Of a stretch of DNA of 64,000 nt, positions 23,491-33,800 are shown in pieces (positions within the stretch are counted from its first letter, which is position 1; every line of letters starts with the position of its first letter). Source of the stretch: Protea cynaroides (taxonomy: Eukaryota > Streptophyta > Magnoliopsida > Proteales > Proteaceae). The stretch covers positions 77,573,237-77,637,236 of the forward strand of contig CM053266.1 in assembly GCA_028583415.1 (NCBI GenBank), read 5' to 3'. Made by a program: the position numbers and the translations under genes. The notes under the pieces were generated by a model. That model saw nothing but the letters and a program-made list of their open reading frames with translations. It ran no database searches and was not told where the DNA came from.

Positions 23491-24744
23491 ATGGCTCGTA
23501 CCAAAGTACATAGGGTTCATGACCCAGTTCGTTTCCGTTCTAACGAGGCCAAGGCTTAGTATGCCCGCTATGCTCGTAAGAAGGTAGATGGAGGTCGTCT
23601 TGTGGACTTGGCTAGTCTAGCCTTGTTCGACGTGGAGAGAGCCTTTGGTGACATGGGCTAGCTTCCCGTGATCACCGACGACGCCTGTACCCGTCCGGAT
23701 TTGGTGAGACAGTTCTATTGTAATCTCCAGGTGGTGGGAGACCACAATGACACTGAGAGGGGTAGGGAGCTCAGGATCACGAGCTACGTCAAGGGAGTAG
23801 AGATTTCCTTTGACTGTCGACAGTTAGCGGACCTCTTGGGCACTTCATATGATGGCCCCTTGGTATACTGTGCTCCCAGAGAGCCCCAGTTCTTTTCTTT
23901 GGAGATGCGGGCTAAGATAGACTGTCAGCTTATCAGAGAGGATCGCTGGGAGATGAAGGCGATCAACCTACGTCCAGAGCCTCGGGTGTACTATAAGATC
24001 ATTCAGCACAACCTGATACCCAAGAGTGGACACTACGAGAGGATCTCCCAGTTGACCCAGTATTTTCTTTACTGTATCTGCACAGGCCCTTATATTATTA
24101 TGCGGACGATAATCTATGCTACGCTGCCTGGTCAGATAGGCAACCTACCCTATGGACGTCTGATCACCACCCTGCTTATCCGCTTGGGTGTTGATTTAGT
24201 GGATGAGAGGATTCAAGAGAAGACCTTCTCATCAGTGCTGGACTGGGAAGCTATCTTTGGGATGGGCATGCGGGACATCCAGGTCAGTGATGAGGAGAGG
24301 AACGCTGTGGTGCATCCTCGTACCCGGGTGGAGGTGGCAGACGGTAAGGCAGCTACAGCAGCCGCTGGAGCAGGGGTTCATGGGGGTGATGCTGAGGATG
24401 AGGATCGTATGTACATGGATGTGGACTCCATACCTCCTCCATCACCTCTGCATTCTATTGGAGCTGGTCCATCACAGACTCCTTTGCACACAGGTGGTCC
24501 TTTACGCCCACCATCTGATGATATGATGGGATTACTTCGTGAGATCAGGGAGGCTCAGCGTGTGACGAATTCGAGGGTGGGAGAGCTTCTAGATGCTCAG
24601 CGTGCGTCTGATCAACGGATGACTGTATTGACGGCTAGTCTCCAGACGACCCAGACTCAGGTAGCTTGGTTGACTAGAGTGTATGCTGAAGATTATGACA
24701 GAGACCACGCGGCACCACCTCCCCCATCACCTCTAGCTTCATGA
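23491..24744 (+). pseudogene. Opposite-strand gene in the Tekay leader: 'putative plant transposon protein' (Transposase_32-like)
   Basis: The ATG at 23491 follows a splice acceptor. The frame of 417 codons has only two TAG stops (codons 23 and 57) and is then open to 24744. Landmarks are VRQFYCNLQVV, ITSYVKGVEISFDCRQLADL (a wall near residue 110), HNLIPKSGHYERISQLTQY, GPYIIMRTIIYATLPG and LPYGRLITTLLIRLGVDL. This pattern matches plant 'putative plant transposon protein' families. The tail is acidic, then a coiled coil (MGLLREIREAQRVTNSRV.. MTVLTASLQTTQTQ), then proline-rich. It lies between PBS and gag on the strand opposite to the element. The function is unknown. A close remnant lies at 50470-50855. 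The family name is from memory of motif style. The length, orientation and stops are seen. Confidence 0.72.
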
Positions 24745-25034
24745 TGTATTTTATTTCCTTTTGTTTTATGGAGTAACTGTCCGGGTTGTGAACTGTACTC
24801 TATTTTAGATATGTACATAAACTTGCTTTGGTTTGACATGAATATAAGTTTGTCTTTCACTCGAGTGTATATGAACTTCTTTCTCATTTAATAGATGCAT
24901 TATTCTCTTTCTAAATTTTGTCTCAAACAACACAAGTGCTTATAGTGTGTTATTATTACAACTTTTAAATTTTATCCTATCTCAGTTTACGAACTTTTGT
25001 GATGGTATACTGGTTTAAAAGACAGGGCCTGAGA

Positions 25035-25046
25035 GCTCTGATACCA
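25035..25046 (-). other. Primer binding site (initiator Met tRNA)
   Basis: On the element strand TGGTATCAGAGC follows the 5' LTR end TGACA after a few bases. It is the standard complement of the 3' end of plant initiator tRNA-Met used by chromoviruses. Confidence 0.9.
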
Positions 25047-25049
25047 AGT

Positions 25050-27355
25050 TGTCACACCCCAATTTCGTACTATTCTGAACGGTGTGATGAATCACTAATA
25101 AACCAACGGTTCAACCAGGATCTCAAATAGGCTGTGTCCTTTATCTTAAACCATACACATCCACAACCATAATCAGAATAAATATACAATAGCGGAAGTC
25201 TTAATATTAAATGAACGGAGAATCTAAATGTGATAATCATAAATAAAATATCTAATTATGTTGTATCAACCGAGACATAAATAAATAAAATATCAAACTA
25301 CATTTCCTTAATAGTTCAAATAAAAATCTAATAAAAAACGCATGAGTTACACTCGCATGATGAGTCATGCGTCTCCACTATATCTTCAGCATCCATTGCA
25401 GCAACGTGCCCATATGCGGGAGCATTCATGTAATCTTCCACAGTCGTACCTGCATCATCAACTAAAAATATTCAAATTCAAAAGGGTGAGCACACATCAC
25501 GGCTCAGTGAGCAAACAAAACAATGCAACAAACATATGCATGCATTCAATTCATATCTGTGATCTGGTATATAAGTTTGCAATGTGCTATAGAAAGGTTT
25601 GGAGGCCGCCGCACCTCTATACACGAGTGTGTGGAACTGCTCAATGGATTAAACACCATCGCCGCCCCCACATGCACCCACCATGGGATAGAGATAGAGC
25701 TAAAGTGCTTAGGGACGCACCGCATCACACTTCCCCTGATAATCTACCCATACCAACATGTAAGCCCCTATTGACGAGGGCTTGTAAACTGGGCTCGCAA
25801 CTAATCAATTCTAATGTAAAACAGTGTATCCAAGGCCTCACCCCAGCATCCCTCAATATGTCCATAGAGATAGAGCTAAGGCCCCCCCGACAGAGTCAAA
25901 GACTACACGGTCCGAGACCACCTCCCCTGATGCCCTACGACGTAATAGTTCTGCTAAGGTAATGGCGATACGACAATGTTAGTGGACAAGACTTGAGTAG
26001 AGACAGGGAGAAAGTGCTTAGGACCGCACCGCATCACACTTCCCCTGATGCCCCACTCGCATCAAGTACACTAACCACACACTAACATTCACATGCTTAT
26101 TCCTAGCATCATCATCAACATCATGTTGTAAATAAATAAAATTAAATATGCATGAACAGTAATAACAGGAATAGTAGTTGACATGTGATATGCACATTAC
26201 AATCATACAATCATAGAATCATACATGGGATTGGACTCAATAAACAAAAACAGTTTATTATTAGCCAATTAGTTTAGGTCTTGTCCCTCACCTTTGCTTG
26301 AGTGTACATCCTCTTTCAAGCTTTAAGAATCACCTTTATATCAATAGGAAAACCTAACAAGTCGATAGATTTTAATTAGAATTCATTCCGACAGTTTTAG
26401 GCTTGCTGTAAAGCTAGGGTCGCAGGATGGGTCGCAAGATGTGAGACCCCTGGGTATAGGGTCGATCATAGGGTCAGTGATCCATCGACCCTAGGTGCGA
26501 CCATAGCTTCCCTGGACTTCCCGAGAGCTAGGGGTCGATCTTGTGGTCTGATAGGGTCGGTTACCAGTCGACCCTAAGTGCGACCAAATGTAATTTGAGT
26601 AGACTTTTCATCCTACAGTCCACTCTTTCATGTTTGGATCCTTTGGCTTACTTTCATGGTCCATTCTATGATTGTTCTATGGCTTAAACTCCAAGTTACT
26701 TCCTTTACTTTGTTTACCATGATTCCCTCCATGGATTCCATTGAAATCTTCCCATGGATGGATGATTTGGGTTTCTCCTAGATCCTACCCTCTTTCTATA
26801 CTATTCTAGGGTCTTACACAATTTATGGTGAATGTTTTCATACCTTATTCTTGCTTAATTCAGAGATTCCTCTGAAACTCTTCTCCTTAGCCTTCTTCTC
26901 CAACTTTCCTTATCTTCCTTCTCTTCTCTTCTCTCACTTTCAATTAGGGTTTCAAAAGGGGTAGAAGATCCTAAGGGACATCATATTTATAGAGGAAAAC
27001 CTCCCAAAATACGTCCCAATGAGTTTAGGAAAGGTTCCCTTTGAATTAGGAAAGTTTCCTAATTTCCGGTTTCTGTCAGTATGCCTAGGGTCGATCCTAG
27101 GGTCGCAGAATCCATCGACCCTAGGGTCTCAAGTCATCCAATCCTAGGACTCAAAAGTCATGGGTTGGACCCTGCTAAGGTAGGGTCGACCCTACCTGTT
27201 TAAAACATGCGACCCTACCCTCCATTTTACTGTTTTTGGGTCAATTTCGTACCTGGTTTGTGATTTCCTTTACGCACTTGGTCCATGTGGCTTGACCATG
27301 ATAGGTAGACCTGGTACAAGGTGGTAAGACCGGCTAGATTGGTACAAGTCTTACA
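25050..27355 (-). repeat. 5' LTR of the Tekay-type element
   Basis: It begins TGTCACACCCC and ends GGTACAAGTCTTACA. It aligns along its whole length with 15424-17727. Word blocks lie at about 26410-26585 and 27085-27215 and the TATA box at 26984-26991. Confidence 0.92.
26984..26991 (-). promoter_or_regulatory. TATA box of the 5' LTR
   Basis: TATAAATA on the element strand. The downstream GACGTCCC motif is changed to GATGTCCC here, a C-to-T type change. Confidence 0.65.
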
Positions 27356-27360
27356 CACAG
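27356..27360. repeat. Right target duplication CACAG
   Basis: Identical to 15419-15423. Confidence 0.85.
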
Positions 27361-27526
27361 CCTCCAAGGAAGCTGGCAACTTAAAGCCAGAACCAAAGAA
27401 CTCGGTGTACAAACACATTTTCGATGTGTGGGGGTAACATGCAGACTCGAGAAGGTGAATGAAGAAGAAGACGAAGAATGCACAGGTTTCCTCTCTGTTG
27501 CTAAAGCTCGAATCTTGAAGAAACAA
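27361..27526 (-). pseudogene. Antisense gene, N-terminal fragment
   Basis: The minus-strand frame reads CLYTEFFGSGFKLPASLEA up to the insertion point. It continues in sense at 15418 (DIVKYYELAPAQLH). The first Met candidate is at 27526. Together with 15301-15418 and 12723-13120 it makes the Transposase_28-like domain of the Tat antisense gene. The promoter would lie between here and the Tat LTR at 28818. Confidence 0.7.
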
Positions 27527-28817
27527 AAGTGCTTGAATGAAGCTGCCCGATGGATTTATACTCCTTCCTAGTTTGAGACGCCATAGATTTGAAACGCTTG
27601 GAGTCTGAATGTAATGATTGTAGAGGGTGTCGAATCACCTTCAGTCACCCCCTTTGTTAAGGGAGATGGGACATTTTTGTTCAATGATCGACAAAGATTT
27701 TTACACGTTTAATGCCATGCTTTGAAAGGTGGGGACAATTCTACAGGCTTGCATCAGTAGTGTATGGCTGGGGCAGTCGTGGTGTGATTCGAGCAGTTTG
27801 CTTGACGTGTGGTTACTCCCCAGGGGCAGACGCTTAAAATCTGCAGCCATCATCTCATCGTGGGATCGTGAAGAGTGGGATATTTGAAAAATCTGCTAGG
27901 TTCCCCAAAATGTTTTTGAATTCCCCAAAATACAGTCGTTATGACTCTTAAGTGCCATTCTACATCCCCCGAGTGACGGCTTTAACTCGAATCACCATAA
28001 CTCAGAGTTCCTTACAAGTTGTTGATCAGAAACTGAGTACTACGGAGACCTTGCAAGTCAAATGGTATGTCGACTTACATTCCATGATGGATAGGTGGGG
28101 AGTTGACTTGGGCTCCCATAAATGAAAACAAAGCTCGCTACAAGTCAGGGCATATTCAACTAGGCTCCGAAGGAGTTGTCTTACATGATTGTCGGGATAT
28201 TCCCCACTCCATGGCATGGCACCTTTCGCTCATCCATTCCGCCTTCTGGTCAAAGGAGGAATGCGACTCCTGCCCGGACATCGCATACCCCCGGCCGAAG
28301 ACGCAAGCCATGAGCGAAGCATGCAACTAGCACTGGTAGAGCAGGGAGGTACTTGCCAGAAACTAAAAGAGGGGAAGTCCAAATGCTTCCTGGCCAGTAC
28401 TGCCAGACACTTAGAAAGGTCTCCGGCCAATGAAGAAACTCCAACAACACAAGCCAGTACCAGCGGAAGAAAGAGACCCCCACCTTCCAGTAACGGAGCC
28501 CTTTATAGTAGTGACGAAGCAAAGGTAAGGCGCGAGGATGAGCATGCCTAAGAATGAGTAGTCGCGCCTTTACTCTAATAAAGGGTGGTCGTAGATCAGC
28601 AGCAAGATACGGCCAAAAAGCCGCGTGGCATTCTTATCATTTGGTAGATCCAAGTCCATGGCCTATTTCGGGTTCACTCGGAGCCTAATGTTCTGATTTG
28701 AGAAGCACAACTTCAAGGCAATTGCAAGTCGGCATATAACAAATGAATGCGAGATAAGCAATAGATATTGGGGATTACTCCTTCGAGCTGACTGAATCCA
28801 TGGAAGCAAGGGGCAAC
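27527..28817 (+). other. 3' non-coding part of the Tat element with PPT
   Basis: No supported gene. Short frames on both strands (28103-28551) show no recognisable domain. The purine stretch TGGAAGCAAGGGGCAAC (28801-28817) directly precedes the LTR and serves as polypurine tract. The promoter of the antisense gene may lie here, but I cannot point to it. Confidence 0.55.
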
Positions 28818-29476
28818 TGTTGATACTGTACCTCACCCATCAACCATAGGATGACACGTGTCTATCCACGTGGCATAGAGGAAGAATGACACGTGTAGGA
28901 ACAAGTGTCACGTCTAGCGAGTTACTAACAGTAAGAGGAAAGGACATACAAGTCGGCATATCCTAGGTCTCCAATCGAAAATGTAGGTCGGAGATGAACT
29001 CCTACTACATCACGACATAGAGAGTTGGGCTTGGCGTGGACTCTCCGATAAGTCGATATGCGCGAGCTACCTAGAAAGTTGGTAGCAGTGACTTGTCCTA
29101 ATTGTAGGATCTTCATCCTACGGTGACAAGGCATGATCAGTTGAGAACCATCAGGAGAGTTAGACTCCTCATCAAACTCAACCACTGGGTAACATGTTCT
29201 ACTCAAACAGTGAGTACAACCTCTACATAAATACTCAACGGTCACAGGTAAGTGGATCCAATCTTTACACTTATCACCATCCCCCCGCTTTGAGAGAATA
29301 CTTAGGCTACCGCATTCTCTTCAGAGATTACATCTCTTCAGTGAGCTCCTGACTGTGCTCTGTGACTGACTCGACCATCGGAGTGCACATCGGACTACCC
29401 AGTCCTTCCTCCGATAACATTCTCTGTCTTGCAGGTGGCAAGACATGCGTCAACCAGCCTAGTTTTAGCAGCAACA
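28818..29476 (+). repeat. 3' LTR of the Tat/Retand element (659 bp)
   Basis: It starts TGTTGATAC and ends AGCAACA, with matching TGTTG/CAACA termini. It has a CATAAATA box (29226-29233) and a GACTGACTCGACCATCGGAG stretch in the R/U5 part, a style common in Tat LTRs. L1 coding sequence starts right after it. Predicted target duplication CTCCC (29477-29481), with its partner outside the window. Confidence 0.82.
29226..29233 (+). promoter_or_regulatory. TATA-like box of the Tat LTR
   Basis: CATAAATA lies 408 bp into the LTR, before ACTCAACGGTCACAG. Confidence 0.45.
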
Positions 29477-32250
29477 CTCCCCATCCCCTACAATCCATCT
29501 ACAATGAGTGGATGTAAAATCCCACCCCTTCTTCGCACTCAACCAAACTGTCAAAGAAGGAACATTGAACCGGAATGGTCCATCCTAACACAGGTAACAC
29601 CCGCACATATACCTTGCAAAGCTTGAGGTGTTCGTTTTTATGGTCCATGCCATCTTCACTACTCGCCTTATCCCAAGGCTGGCTCCTCCTTGGTAAACAT
29701 AGTGAATCCCATTAACCACTATCGACTTTCTTTTCTTGGGATCACTGCACCAAATAATGTTTGCATCCAACCCTCAATAATATGAACTAGCGAGGCAGGC
29801 CATCTATAGACTGATATTACGCACAAGAATACTGGATAAAACAGATCTCACCGGCTCCATTCTTCTAGCCATAGACAACAACCGGCCATGCCACAGAGAA
29901 AATCGTTGCTTTAAATTATCCATCAAAAGGAGAAAATATTTCTTCGCTTGTCCGTTAAAAATTTCCACTCAAAGGTATCTTGATGTAAAACTGCTCACAT
30001 GATTATGAAAATGTCATCAGCAAAGAGCAGATGGCTAGGAACCATCACACTATGAGAGCAACGCAAGGGAGTAATAACACCATTCTCCGAGAGGCATTTT
30101 AACCCCCTACAGAGCACTTCCTAAACTAGAATAGAGAGGAAGGGGGACATGGGATCCCCCAGGCAAAAACCACAGCCTACTCCGATGAAACTTACTGGTC
30201 CCCCATTAAAAGAACTGGAATTCCTGCCGATTATAGAAGCTAATGAATGTGGTGGACCAGTAAGTCAGAAAATCCAAAGCCACGCAGCACCGTAAAAAGA
30301 AATCTCACTCCAATGTATCGTAGGCCTTCTAGATATCCAACTTCAAAGCCACACTGCTACACCAGACCTTTCACCCCATCAAGGTCACTAGCTCAGAGGC
30401 CATAGAAATATTGTTTGAAATCAAACGACATTTCAAGAAGACCCCTGCTCTTTCGAAATCAAACCACCCATGATAGGCCCAAGCCAAGTTGCCTGGATTT
30501 TAAGAATAATCGTGAAGATGAAATATCCTACACTAATAAGAGGGGACTGAGATAGTTGCACTGTGTTATCAACCTTCGGGATAAGGGTGAGAAAATTATT
30601 ATTAATGCCTTCGGCATCACCCCCTCAACAAAAAAAGTTTTGAACAGCTGCACAAATCTCCCTACCAATAATATCCCAACAGGATTTGAGGAACTGACTT
30701 GCAAAACTGTCATGCCCCAGGGCACCGTTTGCATTAAGGGCGAAAACCGCTGCTTTGATTTCCACGTCCATACGAGTGGCATCCACAAAACAAGAATCCT
30801 GAGTTGTAACCGCGCTCGAAAGGCAATCCAAGAGCCACGAATGATCTATAATGCCCACACCGTTGTGAAAATCCACATAAAATTGAACAATGAAATGCCC
30901 TAACTGGTTTTGATCATCAATATAACTGCCATCATCTCGTTGAAGAAGTCTAATAGCCCCTCGTACCCGCTCTCGTTGAAGAAGTCTAATAGCCCCTCGT
31001 ACCCGCCCAAATTTTGGATAGGAGTGGAAAAATTTTGAATTTTGATTCCCACACTTCAACCATCAGATTCTAGACTTCTCAGACCAAAGCTTTTCCTTAT
31101 CCATAGCTTCTTGATGGCTTAAGATCTACTCGTTTCCACCTCCTTCATAGTGTCATTGAGATCCACAGTTTCTATCGTCTATTGGACGTCAACCACAGCA
31201 ATCCTCGACCGAAGGACTGCATGGTCAATTTTCAAAAAATAAATTTTGTCCAAAGACTCCAAACACGGAAAATGCATTTCAACCGACGTAACTTTTGAGA
31301 TAGAACAAAATATGGAGAATCCCTTATCTTCTCCGTCCATGACGCCCACACCACGTCATGAAAATATGGATGCTCACAGCAGAAGCTTTGTTATCGAAAC
31401 GGTACATTGGCGGGACGAGGGATAACTCACAGCAAAGAAGAATGGGATAGTGGTCGAAAGCGATTCTCGAAAATACACACTGATAACAGAGGTTATAGTC
31501 AAAGGGATGGAGTCCACAAAAGCTGAAAACTCGGCCATGACACCCATGTTAAAACGGCCCGGCCCTCATTTCACATGCGAGAACATACAAGATTTTAAAT
31601 CTCCCATGACCAACCAAGGATTACCAGATTCCCCTAGGGAAACGAGATCGAGCAACAATTCTCGATCAGCCGCACGGAAACAACTCCCGTGAATTAGAGA
31701 GTGCATGTGAAACTCACCATGAAACACCATAGTGATAGAGATCTATTGATTCAGAGAGAGAAATAATGTTGGCGACAAGCCACGCTTCCAATTAATCCAC
31801 AAGTTTGGGACCTTCACCAGTCTAGAATTACATAGAAAATTTGTACAATGACCCTACGAGTGGAAAAACAGAGTTGGGAATTTATCCAAAGACACCTTCA
31901 GTTATGCAACATAAACAACATCTGGGGAGTGCTCCTTGAGGAAAGCCTTCACAACACTTCTTAATTTTAGGTTTGAGACATCCCTGGTATTACAAAAAAA
32001 AAATCTTTCATTGGAAAACTAATCTGTTGGCCCCAAACTAATAACCCTTCCGAGGCAGTCCTTGACGGCCCCTGCCCCACTGCACAATAAAAAAGTGATC
32101 AACATTCAGTTGCAAAATACATCCACCTCCGCCACTTCAAGGAAATTCACCCCAACCACACGACCCTAAGTCGCAGTGGAGATAAATTCTGATCCCGGAC
32201 TTAAATCAGTGAGTATAAAACCCCAGTATCATCTCCACCCCTTCTTTGAG
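29477..32250 (-). pseudogene. L1-type LINE ORF2 remnant (endonuclease, RT, C-terminus)
   Basis: On the minus strand the endonuclease comes first: a KAFLKEHSPDVVYVA stretch, HGSCFRAADRELLLDL, then NPWLVMGDLKS. RT follows, with NSKFFHSYPKFGRV, SCWDIIGREICAAVQNFF, a GDPMSPFL stretch at about 30150 and the catalytic LLFADDIFI (FADD at 30013-30024). Near the left end GGASLGIRRVVKMAWTIKTN marks the C-terminal part. Frameshifts and stops are frequent. The 3' end with poly(A) is missing because the Tat element inserted at 29477. A 36 bp tandem duplication lies at 30935-31006. Confidence 0.85.
30935..31006. repeat. 36 bp tandem duplication within LINE RT
   Basis: Two perfect copies of a 36 bp unit beginning TCTCGTTGAAGAAG. 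Since 36 is a multiple of three, RVRGAIRLLQRE is repeated in frame. Confidence 0.9.
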
Positions 32251-33800
32251 TAGCCACTTTATGATCTTGAACACGCGCCTCTTCCGCACCCTTCCGAACC
32301 TGGTCATGGTGGCCAGAAATCAGCACCACCCTAGACTATGGGCCTAAGAAACTCCTCACTCCTATCCTCCTACCTCACTGCCATAGCGAGTCAGTTCGAA
32401 ACGGGCCAGCAATATGCCGCCCCGATGACGACTAGTAGACATACGGTAACTATCCGATCTATGTGTAGTACCCAACACTTTGCACTGAACTCGTACTTAT
32501 GAATTAAAACCACTCTCATTTTATTACATGTATTATTGTCTTTCATATTATTTTTGTACTTTTGTTTGACAACTATCTAAAGAAGTGTCCTGTTACCACT
32601 AGTTTGTTCATGATATATTTTTAATTAATGCATCAGTTACTCGACTCATGGAGTCATATGTGCAACTTGTAGTGGGTTGGTAATTCAAGGCAAGAGTGCT
32701 CTAATCCCAATGTTGTCACAGGCTCACATTCCATTTTTAGATGGGGCATGATACCTGGGTCGTTTACTTGTGACCCGAATTACTCATGATCACACATGCT
32801 GTGAATACCAAACCACCACACAACATACACATATAAAATATCCACAATGATCAATGTATGAAAGATAACAGAGTAATAGCAAAATATACTTAAATAATTG
32901 ATATGTGTAATTGATGCCTCTATCGAACCAGAGCATAAATACCATAGTTCCAATATACAAGAATAAGAATAAATCGTATCTAGACAAAATATTCCAGAAT
33001 AGACTATAGAAGCCTATCTACAAAATATGAACACGACGCCACATCAGTGGACGTACATAGAGTCATCGCAGACGCAACCATCTCTATGAGCATCCTTAGA
33101 GGGCTCCTTGGCATCCACGCTATGGCTCGAGTCCACTGTGGGGGAGTCCACGAAATCAGCTACCGACAAAGTCCTGTATCAGAATCTAAAAAAGAGTATC
33201 AATAAAAGGATGAGCTCACATCTCAGCTCAGTGAAAGGCAAATCAATGCAATATGCACATAAGATGTAAATGAATTCATTTATCAGGTCTGGTATAATAA
33301 CTTGATAATGTCATCTGGAGATTCACTGTAGTCCCTGACTACAAATCTAACTCTCAAACATGGGAAAAGAGCACAATGCCTACAATCCCTAACCGTGACC
33401 CTGGACTCCAAGGATGAGTCACCACGATTGATCCCTGATCAGTGGCTCGTCACCCTTAGTGTAGGCTCCATCCTGGCATCCATAGTCCCTGACCACAAAC
33501 TTATCCTATCACCATTATGTCAGTCCATAGGGGAAGGTTGGGCCTTGACCCTTCTTCATTAAATGAGCTTCTACCAATACATAACCCCCTAGGGTTTTGA
33601 TCATGGTGTAAGTCCTAAACACATGCTATCTATATCTTGAAATCACGCATAGATTTTCCAAAATATTTGCATAGGTTTTAGATTTAGGTTAAAAGCTTAT
33701 TAACAAAGATTGACTAACCTATAAGTCCATTGTACGGGTCCCAAGGCACGTCGGGAACCCTACGATTAGATCCCTAAGGAATCCCACAATCAAATGGTCT
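31308..33800. repeat. Tandem duplication, unit 1 (2493 bp)
   Basis: From AAATATGGAG to CAAATGGTCT. It contains the LINE endonuclease part (31308 to about 32250), AT-rich sequence and the first 1087 bp of a Tekay-like LTR. It is almost identical to 33801-36292. I noticed a single difference, one C fewer in unit 2 near 34124. Confidence 0.95.
32251..32713. other. Unassigned sequence between LINE and LTR
   Basis: AT-rich from 32500, with no coding signal on either strand. It could be LINE 5' sequence or older host DNA. Confidence 0.4.

Larger units (their letters stand above)
15424..27355 (-). mobile_element. Near-complete Tekay/Del-type chromovirus (11.9 kb)
   Basis: All structural parts are visible in minus-strand order: 5' LTR (27355-25050), initiator-Met type PBS (25046-25035), a leader with an opposite-strand gene, gag, protease, RT, RNase H, integrase, chromodomain, PPT (17738-17728) and 3' LTR (17727-15424). 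LTR lengths are 2306 and 2304 bp, and 5 bp target duplications are identical. By eye the LTRs differ by several percent (about 17 changes in the first 230 bp), mostly transitions. So the insertion is not recent but is among the younger ones here. One frameshift and a handful of stops break gag-pol. Confidence 0.93.
6676..29476 (+). mobile_element. Tat/Retand-type Ty3/gypsy element, interrupted by nested insertions
   Basis: The visible part runs from the protease/RT junction to the end of the 3' LTR. It has RT, RNase H, a second archaeal-like RNase H, integrase, a spliced antisense gene, a polypurine tract and a 659 bp LTR. Two Tekay-type insertions add about 14 kb: a solo LTR at 13126-15295 and an element at 15424-27355. 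Removing them rejoins the antisense reading frame, which supports the nesting order. The 5' half lies to the left, beyond the Tekay insertion that ends at 6675. The sequence right of 29476 is L1 ORF2, so this element landed in a LINE. Confidence 0.85.

Noticed and set aside
28103..28551. + strand frames near the Tat 3' end
   Set aside because: No recognisable domain. The region is the non-coding part before the PPT.
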